Positions 1-7,096 of a stretch of 19,010 bases of DNA are shown in pieces. Under the pieces are notes generated by a model. It ran no database searches and was not told the DNA's origin. It saw nothing but the letters and a program-made list of their open reading frames with translations. A program made the translations under genes and the position numbers. Every line of letters begins with the position of its first letter. Position 1 is the first letter of the stretch. This DNA is from Methanosarcina sp. (GTDB taxonomy: Archaea > Halobacteriota > Methanosarcinia > Methanosarcinales > Methanosarcinaceae): the NCBI GenBank assembly GCA_017883485.1, contig JADGNM010000005.1, positions 1 to 19,010 on the forward strand. The letters are read 5' to 3'.

Positions 1-1
1 G

Positions 2-196
2 CTTGTTAACCCATATAATACATCTCAAATGTGTTCTGGTTGTGGAGAAATTGTTACAAAAAATCTATCAGAAAGAACCCATTCTTGTCCTTTTTGTGGG
101 TTAATTCTTGATAGAGATCACAATGCGGCTATTAACATTTTGAGATTGGGAATACAATCTCTTCGGGAAACCGATAGATGCCCGTCACTTCAGTGA
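2..196 (+). CDS. tnpB: TnpB (IS200/IS605-family OrfB) C-terminal end, partial
   Basis: The gene enters from outside the window, and the last 64 residues are visible. TnpB is the RNA-guided nuclease of IS200/IS605 elements and the ancestor of Cas12. The fragment shows the C-terminal four-cysteine zinc finger (CSGCGE, then CPFCG, 17 residues between the pairs). Directly after it comes DRDHNAAINI, the motif with the third RuvC catalytic aspartate. These are the most conserved features of the family's C-terminus, so this end of the protein appears intact. The reading frame ends in TGA inside the right-end hairpin of the element, as is usual. Whether the rest of the gene is intact, and whether a TnpA partner exists, cannot be seen from here. 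Confidence 0.92.
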   Translation, partial: LVNPYNTSQMCSGCGEIVTKNLSERTHSCPFCGLILDRDHNAAINILRLGIQSLRETDRCPSLQ

Positions 197-200
197 TGGG
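181..200 (+). mobile_element. Right-end hairpin of the IS200/IS605 element (also omega-RNA 3' end)
   Basis: CCCGTCAC-TTCA-GTGATGGG forms an 8-bp stem (one G.T pair) with a 4-base loop, overlapping the tnpB stop codon. IS200/IS605 elements end in imperfect subterminal hairpins recognised by the transposase. In TnpB systems the same region is the scaffold of the guide RNA, whose guide lies just past the element end. The exact element boundary, somewhere within about 15 bp after the hairpin, is not determined from the sequence alone. Confidence 0.75.
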
Positions 201-237
201 AGTATTCACTAACATCATGAGTAAAATTACAGATAAT

Positions 238-354
238 TTAGAATGAGATGCCGCATAGTGACTTATATTTCTCAAAATAATCGTCATCAAAAGCTTCAAA
301 GATTGGAGATTGATCGTTAACAATATATTCATAGAATAACATCTGAAGAAACAT
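238..354 (-). pseudogene. Possible gene fragment, 38 codons, in the tnpB/pyrophosphorylase gap
   Basis: On the minus strand an open frame reads MFLQMLFYEYIVND at its start and ends EKYKSLCGISF plus a stop. Its composition (acidic/aromatic, DDDYFEKYK) looks more protein-like than a random shadow frame. It starts at the edge of the neighbouring gene and has no visible ribosome binding site. It may be the tail of a gene cut by the insertion event nearby, or simply chance. I do not recognise a family. Confidence 0.15.
322..329 (+). promoter_or_regulatory. TATA-like box ahead of the pyrophosphorylase gene
   Basis: AATATATT lies about 24-31 bp upstream of the ATG at 353. That is the distance expected for an archaeal box A if the transcript is leaderless or nearly so, which fits the absence of a clear Shine-Dalgarno sequence before this ATG. 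Confidence 0.3.
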
Positions 355-1531
355 GAAAGCATGCATTATGTGCGGAGGAACAGGGACAAGGCTCAGGCCG
401 TTGACCTTCAAACATCCCAAACCGAGCATACCGATTCTTAATAAGCCGTCAGTCCTGCATCTGGTAGAGCATCTCTCAAGAGAGGGGTTTAATGACATAG
501 TCATTACCCTGGGATATATGGGAGAGCGCATAGAAGAACAGCTTGGAGACGGGCATATATTCGGGGTACATATCAATTATGTGTATGAGAAAGAAAAGCT
601 TGGAACCGCAGGCGGGGTTAAAAATGCTGAGAAATACCTGAAAAACGAGCCTTTTATCGTGCTTGGCGGAGATCATGTCCTTAACCTTGACTTAAGAGAG
701 ATGTATCGTTTCCATCAAACAAACGATGCCAAGATGACCATAGGACTTCTTTCTATCGATGACCCCAGAGATTTCGGAATTGCGGATATGGACATTAACA
801 ACCGGATACACCGCTTCCTTGAAAAACCCAAAGCAGGCCAGATATTCAGTAACCTTACAAGCACAGGCATTTATATTTGCGACCCTTCGATTTTTGAATG
901 GATCCCTGAGAACAAAAAGTACGATTTTGCAAAAGACCTCTTTCCATCCCTGCTTGCAGCCGATGAAAAAATTAACGGCGTGCTTGTCCGGGGAAAATGG
1001 ACTGATGTAGGAAGCTCGGCAGCTTACAGACAGGCCCAGCGCTGGATGCTCGATGCCCTTCCGGGAACAACAATTGAGGGAAATTTCACAACCAGAAATG
1101 CAAGAATAAGAGGTCCCTTGACCATAGGACACAACGTGTCAATAGGCTTGAATTCTTCCCTTGTAGGGCCAATAGTCATAGGGGAAAACACTACGATAGG
1201 AGATAATGTTCTTGTTGGTCCTTACAGTGTCATAGGCTCATTTTGCACTATCGAAAATAATGCAAAGATTTTCTCCTCTTATCTTTTCGATAATGTATGC
1301 ATAGGGAAAGCTTCCAATCTCTCGGGAGCAGTAGTAGCAGATGAAACAATTGTGGGAGAAAACTGTTACCTTGAAAACGGAACCGTTATAGGGCATAAAG
1401 TAGTTATTGGAGATTCCTCGACCATACATTCGGGAGTAAAAATCTGGCCGGAATTAAATATAGATAAGGACTCAAGCATAAAAGATACCTTAGTTAATTC
1501 CGATTATGAAACTACTTACGAAGGTTCCTGA
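353..1531 (+). CDS. Sugar-nucleotide pyrophosphorylase (mannose-1-P guanylyltransferase / glucose-1-P nucleotidylyltransferase type)
   Basis: A 392-residue nucleotidyltransferase that joins a sugar 1-phosphate to an NTP. It has the two-domain layout of archaeal enzymes. The N-terminal Rossmann-like domain (1-235) carries the GGTGTRLRPLT loop at 8-18, the KPSIPILNKP segment at 23-32, GTAGG at 84-88, the metal-binding GGDHVLNLDL at 105-114, FLEKP at 155-159 and WTDVGSSAAYRQA at 216-228. The C-terminal left-handed beta-helix (about 240-380) is made of hexapeptide-like repeats (IGHNVSIG, IGENTTIGDN, VIGDSSTIHSG). The length is typical. Base specificity (GTP, dTTP or UTP) cannot be read reliably from sequence. 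It likely supplies activated sugar for glycans of the envelope, in keeping with the flippase remnant and polyprenol-kinase-like gene that follow. Confidence 0.88.
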   Translation: MKACIMCGGTGTRLRPLTFKHPKPSIPILNKPSVLHLVEHLSREGFNDIVITLGYMGERIEEQLGDGHIFGVHINYVYEKEKLGTAGGVKNAEKYLKNEPFIVLGGDHVLNLDLREMYRFHQTNDAKMTIGLLSIDDPRDFGIADMDINNRIHRFLEKPKAGQIFSNLTSTGIYICDPSIFEWIPENKKYDFAKDLFPSLLAADEKINGVLVRGKWTDVGSSAAYRQAQRWMLDALPGTTIEGNFTTRNARIRGPLTIGHNVSIGLNSSLVGPIVIGENTTIGDNVLVGPYSVIGSFCTIENNAKIFSSYLFDNVCIGKASNLSGAVVADETIVGENCYLENGTVIGHKVVIGDSSTIHSGVKIWPELNIDKDSSIKDTLVNSDYETTYEGS

Positions 1532-1550
1532 ATCCGTGATATTAGTCTGA

Positions 1551-1844
1551 ATTAATTATTTTCCCCGATTCACTTTTTCGCAGTTGGGATAACAGATACC
1601 ACCGATATCAACCGCCATCGCAGCCCAGGTGATTCTGGCTATGATCATGATAGTGCCCTTCACTCCCGGAGCAAGCGGTGTTGCGGAATTAGCTGCTGTT
1701 CCCATATTCTCTACTTTTGTAGCTGCACCTATCCTGGGAGTTGCCGTGCTCGCATGGAGAGCGATAACATACCATATGAACCTCTTAATAGGAGGCATAA
1801 TAAGTTCGAAAGTGATTAAGGATATGGATCTAATAAAAAATTAA
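1551..1844 (+). pseudogene. Decayed flippase-like membrane gene (UPF0104 / LPG-synthase TM family), C-terminal remnant
   Basis: A plus-strand frame carries a hydrophobic stretch with the family signature VPFTPGASGVAELA, followed by the final TM helix (LAWRAITYHMNLLIGGII). That pattern is the C-terminus of UPF0104/LPG_synthase_TM membrane proteins, which are normally about 300-350 residues. Family-like sequence continues upstream of the first possible start: QIPPISTAIAAQVIL lies directly after an in-frame TAA at 1590-1592, and FTFSQLG directly before it. Upstream of about 1551 the frame ends in TGA. So the gene has lost its N-terminal two-thirds and gained an internal stop. TAA is not the pyrrolysine codon, so readthrough is not expected. 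A short 71-residue product from GTG at 1629 is possible but unlikely to work. Confidence 0.65.
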
Positions 1845-1847
1845 TGG

Positions 1848-1894
1848 GAAGCTCCACCGAGCTTCAACAAATACCTTAACCCTAAAAGGTATTT
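1848..1894 (+). terminator. Two consecutive hairpins after the flippase remnant
   Basis: Hairpin 1 is GAAGCTC-CACC-GAGCTTC (1848-1865), a perfect 7-bp stem. Hairpin 2 pairs AAATACCTT (1869-1877) with AAGGTATTT (1886-1894), a perfect 9-bp stem around an 8-base loop. They sit between the remnant and the next gene. There is no long T-run, so an intrinsic terminator is only one reading; an RNA-processing or leader structure for the downstream gene is also possible. Confidence 0.4.
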
Positions 1895-1927
1895 GAGGTA
1901 AGAGTAGCTGTCCTACAAATCTGAGTC

Positions 1928-1931
1928 GGAG
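1928..1931 (+). promoter_or_regulatory. Ribosome binding site of the polyprenol-kinase-like gene
   Basis: GGAG lies six bases before the ATG at 1938 and supports that start codon. Confidence 0.5.
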
Positions 1932-1937
1932 CTTTAT

Positions 1938-2561
1938 ATGTTGTCTTCGAAAAATCTTTTTGCTGAACCCCCCGGAGAAGTTGTATTTGAATTCCTTAGA
2001 AAAGCTGTACACATGGTTTCAATTCTGATAGTGCTCATCTACGAGTTTTTCGGAAAAGAAGTGGTTCTCTGGGTACTGGTGTCCTTCCTTGTCATTATGC
2101 TCTTCCTTGACTATTTCCGGCTGGAACATAATATAAAAATACCTTTTTTCTACACCATGTACCGTGAGAATGAAGCCAACCGTTTTGGAGGTCATATATA
2201 CTTTGCCCTGGGAGCAATTTCAGTGATAGCCCTTTGCAGCAAAGAAATCGCATATGCTGCAGTCCTTATGACCACCTTTGGAGATATGGCTGCAACCTTG
2301 ATAGGAAAGTTTTACGGAAAAAGGAGAGTTTTTTACAAGATATTTAAAAATGATAAATCTATTGAAGGTTCAGCCTCCGAATTCATTATTGATTTCCTGA
2401 TCGGGATGCTTATCCTCGGAAACCCGCTTGTTTCCCTGGTCATGGCTTTTTTTGCAACCCTTACAGAGACAGCAGTCAGTAAAATTGATGACAACCTTGT
2501 AGTACCTATATTGTCCGGTTTTTTCGGGCAGATTGCCCTGATTCTTCTGGCACACTTATAG
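1938..2561 (+). CDS. Dolichol/phytol kinase-like membrane protein (SEC59/VTE5/DGK1-type)
   Basis: A 207-residue multi-pass membrane protein of the family of CTP-dependent lipid kinases (dolichol, phytol, diacylglycerol kinases), related to CDP-lipid synthases. Family marks in order are LRKAVHM at 20-26 (the RK..H signature near the first TM helix), FGDMAATLIGKFYGK at 114-128, KSIEGS at 140-145 and DDNLVVPILSG at 184-194. About five to six hydrophobic segments separate them. It probably phosphorylates a polyprenol or related isoprenoid alcohol in the cytoplasmic membrane; the substrate cannot be told from sequence. It follows a sugar-nucleotide pyrophosphorylase and a flippase remnant on the same strand, which fits a polyprenol-linked sugar pathway. 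It converges on the large VWA gene with only 49 bp between the two stops. Confidence 0.75.
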   Translation: MLSSKNLFAEPPGEVVFEFLRKAVHMVSILIVLIYEFFGKEVVLWVLVSFLVIMLFLDYFRLEHNIKIPFFYTMYRENEANRFGGHIYFALGAISVIALCSKEIAYAAVLMTTFGDMAATLIGKFYGKRRVFYKIFKNDKSIEGSASEFIIDFLIGMLILGNPLVSLVMAFFATLTETAVSKIDDNLVVPILSGFFGQIALILLAHL

Positions 2562-2610
2562 AAAGTTTTTCAGAGAGGCTGCTCAGGCGCTATTTTCATG
2601 TCTCTGTCTC

Positions 2611-5103
2611 TTACGCCTTACTGAGCTTTCTCATTTCCTTTATTCGCCTTGCAATGATTTCACTGAGATAAAGGATAAGCGCTGCAAGGAAAACATACAC
2701 TTTCAGGCTAACAGGCTCGGTTGCTTCCTTTTGGGAGTTCTGCCTGGCATCTTTCAGGAGAAAAGCTCTTGCTTCTTTCTCACTATAAATTTTCCCTCCG
2801 GTTGCAAGGATAAGAGGCTCTATTTCTTTGTTAAGCCCTATATCCCGATACTCAAGCGCGTAATTTACTGCAAGCGGGTAGCCGGAAATGTCATGGATTC
2901 CTATACTATCGGGATTCACACTTGTCTCATAGATATTCCTTCCGGTCAGGGCAAGGTTCAGAGGGGTTCCGTCCATGCTCAACTGGGGGATTCCCTCATC
3001 GTACATTGTGAGGGTCAGGTCTGAAGGGGAATCGAGCCATGTGTCCGGACCTTCCAGGACAGCCCCTTCTTTAGCCCTTGGATCTCCCATTGCCCAGTTG
3101 ATTGTGCCCGAAATAAGTTTGGCACTGGAGCCGCTGTAAAGGGCAGATGCCCATTGAGAGCTTTCACCTTTTCCGTTGTCCGTAGTGAGGGCTGCAACTC
3201 TGCCAAGTCCGAAGCGCCATGTGGTGAGCACGGGCTTCCCGTTAGTAGCGGTAATTACCAGCCGCTCGGCTCCGGCTTTTGGAGTCACGTCATTATATCC
3301 GGTAATATTGGCCGTAAGGTTCACGTTTTTCGTAATGAAGTGGTCCGGAGAATATGCGAAGAGAGGATAGGTAGCAGGGCCTTCTTGCTGCTGATTCTGA
3401 TTTTCCTGGGATTTGTCGGTTGGATTAAAAACAATATTTGCACGTTCTGTCAGATTGATTCTGTGATAGTTGTTTTCAAGTCCCAGTTCCTGCATAAAGC
3501 TCTCTGCATAGAAATCTTTAGTTTTAAGATCAATTTGGTTGGGAGCTGCAAGCGAGTGAACATGAATAAAGTATAGATTTACACCCATATCCTTCAATTC
3601 TTTTGCAGCATGAAGGCCTGGTTCGTAGGATTCCTTGATTGCGCCATCCGAGATGATAATAGCATCACGTTCTCCGTCCTTGACTGCAAGCATCTCTTTT
3701 GCGACTTTGAGCCCCTGGTCAAGAGAGGTTTTTTCCTGCTCGCTGGTAACCAGTTTCGAGATTTTGTCTGTCAGGATTGCCTGGTTCTGCGGAAGCCCCA
3801 TAAATAAAAACCCTCCGGAAACATCATATCCCTCACTTCCGAATGCAATAACCCCTACATTTGCATCTTTGAGATTTTTGTTCTGGAGAATGTATATGCC
3901 ATTTCCGAGGATATCTCCATGGGTTCCCGAATTATTAACTCTGGTATCTTCCTTTGTGCTACCACCCTGCGTGCTGGGAGAGACATCCAGAATAAGGACA
4001 AGATTCCTTCCTCCCTTATACTCGGAAGGCTTCGAAATTACAGGCAGGATTTCTTCAAGCGAAGAGTTAAGATAATTGCCATAATTGTATGCCCTTTCGC
4101 CTCCTATGACAACCAGCCCGCCTCCATTGCTTACGTACTTTTGGATTTCGTTTATCTGGGCCTCCGAAAGAGTATCAATGAACTGGTTGTCAAGCACCAG
4201 AGTTTTGCTGCTCTCGAGAGCAGATGCTCCGGGATAATTACTGAAGGAGGAAACGTTGTAAAGGCTGTTAAGGACTTGCTCAAGGGAAGAATCGGGCTCA
4301 TTCGTTATAAGGGTGAGTTTCGGTTTAGGAATTACATAAATTGATTTCTGATATTCGTTATTTATTTTGTTGAGATCTTCTCCTGATGGGGTAATCTTTA
4401 CACTGATATTATGAGCCCCGAGGGTTGTGAAAGCCTGATTAATCGGGATGGTGTTATTCCGGCCGCTCTGGGTGAAATCCCTGCTCTGAGAAAGTTTTCC
4501 ATCAACATATACTTCAAGGAAATAGCTGACATTTTGTTCGGAAGCCTGGCGGACAACTATTTCAAAATCGTCCTGGTTATTCACTATGACAGTCTTATCC
4601 CCGAGCACCTCTACGCTGAGGTCATTTATCTTAAGCTCTGGCTGGACAAGGTACACTGGAGTATGGGTTTCTTTTGCAAAATCCAGGGCATCGGCAAGAC
4701 TCTTTCCCGAGTTACTATTCCCATCGGTAACAAGAACTATCTGGCTGTCAGTGCCGGTATACTGAGTTACTGCGTCTCCAAGAGCTGTTTTATCACCGGT
4801 TAGCTTGACTAAAGCTGTGGAGGTGCTGGCTGTAAGGGCTTTATACAACTCAGTACCTGTTTCTTCAGGAAAGAGATTCATGCTTGCCGTCTGATCCTGA
4901 ACAAGCACAAGCGATGGATTTTCTTCGCTAATAGTCCGAGTATCCGTAGTAAAAGGGGCAGCCAGAGCAAGGATAAGCAGGAAAGCAACAAGCATCCTCC
5001 ATTCTACAAGCTTCGTTTTTGTCTTCCGCAGAAGATAAAACCCGGCAATTACTACGGGAACTAAGAGTAAAAGCATCTCAGGGTGTTCAAGGGATATATT
5101 CAT
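2611..5103 (-). CDS. Large VWA / glutamine-amidotransferase-like membrane protein (last gene of the MoxR operon)
   Basis: An 830-residue membrane protein. Two TM helices (about 9-26 and 36-52) start the chain and one (about 800-816) ends it, followed by a basic tail, so the bulk most likely faces outward. A first VWA-like segment (64-155) has DQTAS at 70-74, a weakened metal site, and TDG at 126-128. A segment at 300-355 with GGGLVVIGGERAYNYG resembles the GATase1-like domain seen in proteins of this type. A second, canonical VWA domain (367-555) has DVSPS at 373-377 and ISDG at 484-487. A further segment at 625-642 (TTWRFGLGRVAALTTD) is typical of this architecture. Its ATG overlaps the stop of the upstream BatA-like gene by four bases (ATGA), indicating translational coupling. 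Substrate unknown. Confidence 0.8.
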   Translation of the reverse strand: MNISLEHPEMLLLLVPVVIAGFYLLRKTKTKLVEWRMLVAFLLILALAAPFTTDTRTISEENPSLVLVQDQTASMNLFPEETGTELYKALTASTSTALVKLTGDKTALGDAVTQYTGTDSQIVLVTDGNSNSGKSLADALDFAKETHTPVYLVQPELKINDLSVEVLGDKTVIVNNQDDFEIVVRQASEQNVSYFLEVYVDGKLSQSRDFTQSGRNNTIPINQAFTTLGAHNISVKITPSGEDLNKINNEYQKSIYVIPKPKLTLITNEPDSSLEQVLNSLYNVSSFSNYPGASALESSKTLVLDNQFIDTLSEAQINEIQKYVSNGGGLVVIGGERAYNYGNYLNSSLEEILPVISKPSEYKGGRNLVLILDVSPSTQGGSTKEDTRVNNSGTHGDILGNGIYILQNKNLKDANVGVIAFGSEGYDVSGGFLFMGLPQNQAILTDKISKLVTSEQEKTSLDQGLKVAKEMLAVKDGERDAIIISDGAIKESYEPGLHAAKELKDMGVNLYFIHVHSLAAPNQIDLKTKDFYAESFMQELGLENNYHRINLTERANIVFNPTDKSQENQNQQQEGPATYPLFAYSPDHFITKNVNLTANITGYNDVTPKAGAERLVITATNGKPVLTTWRFGLGRVAALTTDNGKGESSQWASALYSGSSAKLISGTINWAMGDPRAKEGAVLEGPDTWLDSPSDLTLTMYDEGIPQLSMDGTPLNLALTGRNIYETSVNPDSIGIHDISGYPLAVNYALEYRDIGLNKEIEPLILATGGKIYSEKEARAFLLKDARQNSQKEATEPVSLKVYVFLAALILYLSEIIARRIKEMRKLSKA

Positions 5104-7094
5104 AGTTCACCCCGCTGGCGCACGATCAGGATTTCAAGCAGCAGTAGCAGGAACATAATTACTATTAGATAATCGGTAATCTCTTTTTTGGCATTGTAGG
5201 TATCTGCCTTCACAGTTTTTGGCTTGTCTTCCGCAACAGCCCTCTGGATCAATTCGGATGCATCAACTCTAGTATCGGATTCCTTATCACTGTAGAGATT
5301 GGTTGCAATTTTCTTCCCTGCAATCTCGTAGATCCCGGCTTCGTCAAAAACCACACGGTTTGAAGTGAATGTTTTTGTGGGAGTGCGGATTACCTCTGTT
5401 TTCGAAAGTGCGGTCAATGTGCCGGTTTTCAGGTTGTATTCGGAAATGTCTCCTGTCCCTCCGATCCATTGAACAAATTTTATCCAGAATACGGGGTATT
5501 CAGGCAGGTTGTGGAAATTATTCCATGTCCCACTCCCGCTGCTCATTTCGATACTGCTGTTCATTTCATTACTGCTATTCATCTCATTACTGCTATTCGC
5601 CTCATTGCTGATATTCATCTCAATCCCGCTGTTCTGCATCAAATTCCCGAGCTCGTCATCAAAGCCCATATAAAATACAGTTCCCTTACCTACCTGCCAG
5701 TAACTAAGTAGAGGGACACCGTTTTTAAGGGCCATCAGAGTTGTCGAGCCGGTCCTTTCAGTTGCATTCAGGTATTTGCGAACAGATATTTCGTCGGTCT
5801 TAATGTCCCTTGTAATGCTGCTCTGCTGAACTTCTTTAACTTCAAGCCCCTTTTCTTCGCTTGCGATTTCGATGGGCTTTACAGGCAGGATCTTGATCAG
5901 GCTAACATCGGTTTTGTCCGGAGCCAGGGCTCCGCTTGCAATGAAAACAGCGTTTCCTCCGTTTCTGACGTAACTTTCAATTCTTTCGACAGAATTGTTG
6001 GCAATAGGAGTTTCTTTCTGCGCAAGCACCACAAGGGTGTAATTGTTAAGGTCAGAAGGCACTGACTGCAAAACAGTCAGGTTACTGTTCGGGAGCAGCG
6101 AGAATGCGGTTTTTGAAGGCAGTTTTCCATCATCAGTTACATAGAGTATGCGCTGTTCGGAAGTGTCAGGAATGGAGATATAAGCCTGGTTGTCGACAGG
6201 CAAATTATCTTTCACACTGAGCCTGACTGTTGTGATACCGGGCTCCAGGTTCCCTAGAGTGAACTGGTTTGTCCCTCCTGCCGGGACATCAAGAGAAAAC
6301 GACGTTGAGGAGTTTCCTGAATTACCTCTGCCCGTATCGATCTCAACGTTTTCGTTGTGATCCATGTAGTTTTTAATTACGCCTGTATAGCTGTATTTTT
6401 CGTCCGCAGGTTCTATCCAGCCATTGATAATCCCTATATTATCGGCAGGCTTCCCTACTGGTTCAAAAATTACCTTGATTCCGTAAGATTCAGCCAGGCT
6501 TTTGGAAGCAACAGGGTCGTCTCCTTTCCAGTTGGTGAAATCGGAAATAACAATGATTTTTCCGCCTTCTCTGGACAGAAGACGCATGCCTGAAGTGATA
6601 GCTGCAGAAAGGTCGGCAGTGCCGGCCCCAGGTTTGACCTGTTTGAGAATATTCTGTGCAGCTGACGCATCTCCTCCCTCAAGGGCAAGCAAAGGAGCAT
6701 CCGAAGCCAGGATTATGCTGTTTTTCTTGCTCATATAATTGTTAGCAATCCCAACCGCATCCGCAAGTCTGGGTTCAACCTGCATGCTGGCAGACGTATC
6801 AAGGACGAGCACGGTATGCTCTCCGCTCAGCGGTTCTTCCGAGGTGTAGTAAACGCCTGCTGCTGCAATGGAAAGAAAGATCAGCATAAGGAGCTGGATC
6901 AGGAAAAGCGGGTCCTGCACTATTTTAGTGAGCGAGGCGTATACCCGTTTTCTTTCCCTCTCAAGTTTGAGGACAAACATGAGGGAGGGAATTGAAAGCA
7001 ACTTCGGCTTCGGGCGAAGCATGTAAAGGATTATAAGCGGGATTACGCTTAGGAGGGCTGCAAGAGCTAAAGGGGTCAGCATTCCCAAAGGCAT
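5100..7094 (-). CDS. BatA-like VWA membrane protein
   Basis: A 664-residue protein with the BatA-type N-terminus: a TM helix at about 8-26, the conserved RPKPKLLSIPSLMF segment (27-40) and a second TM helix (about 61-82). A VWA domain follows with a full MIDAS start, DTSASM at 99-104, plus GTADLSAAI at 158-166 and ISDFTNW at 183-189. After it come a beta-rich region, a GATase-like segment (about 312-405), the motif YWQVGKGTVFYMGFDDE at 465-481, and a C-terminal TM helix (about 641-658). Residues 490-519 are a low-complexity Asn/Ser/Glu/Met stretch coded by 18-bp repeats. The start is supported by GGAGGCGAT a few bases upstream. It begins 2 bp after the DUF58 stop and overlaps the next gene by 4 bp, so it is in the operon core. 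Confidence 0.85.
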   Translation of the reverse strand: MPLGMLTPLALAALLSVIPLIILYMLRPKPKLLSIPSLMFVLKLERERKRVYASLTKIVQDPLFLIQLLMLIFLSIAAAGVYYTSEEPLSGEHTVLVLDTSASMQVEPRLADAVGIANNYMSKKNSIILASDAPLLALEGGDASAAQNILKQVKPGAGTADLSAAITSGMRLLSREGGKIIVISDFTNWKGDDPVASKSLAESYGIKVIFEPVGKPADNIGIINGWIEPADEKYSYTGVIKNYMDHNENVEIDTGRGNSGNSSTSFSLDVPAGGTNQFTLGNLEPGITTVRLSVKDNLPVDNQAYISIPDTSEQRILYVTDDGKLPSKTAFSLLPNSNLTVLQSVPSDLNNYTLVVLAQKETPIANNSVERIESYVRNGGNAVFIASGALAPDKTDVSLIKILPVKPIEIASEEKGLEVKEVQQSSITRDIKTDEISVRKYLNATERTGSTTLMALKNGVPLLSYWQVGKGTVFYMGFDDELGNLMQNSGIEMNISNEANSSNEMNSSNEMNSSIEMSSGSGTWNNFHNLPEYPVFWIKFVQWIGGTGDISEYNLKTGTLTALSKTEVIRTPTKTFTSNRVVFDEAGIYEIAGKKIATNLYSDKESDTRVDASELIQRAVAEDKPKTVKADTYNAKKEITDYLIVIMFLLLLLEILIVRQRGEL
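5539..5625 (-). repeat. 18-bp tandem repeats inside the BatA-like gene
   Basis: Four near-identical 18-bp units lie at 5554-5571, 5572-5589, 5590-5607 and 5608-5625, with a shortened 15-bp copy at 5539-5553. Each encodes a six-residue unit of the NSSNEM type, so changes in copy number keep the frame. The stretch falls between FDDELGNLMQ and the conserved LPEYPVFWIKFVQW segment of the protein, in what should be a surface loop. Confidence 0.85.
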
Positions 7095-7096
7095 TC

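Noticed and set aside
2571..2606. CAGAGA/TCTCTG inverted repeat between the two convergent genes as a terminator
   Set aside because: The 6-bp arms are separated by 24 bases with no T-run. This is too weak to call a terminator.
3154..3576. Long plus-strand open frame opposite the large VWA gene
   Set aside because: It is antisense to a gene with clear VWA motifs, and its product is Cys/Phe/Arg-rich with no recognisable pattern.
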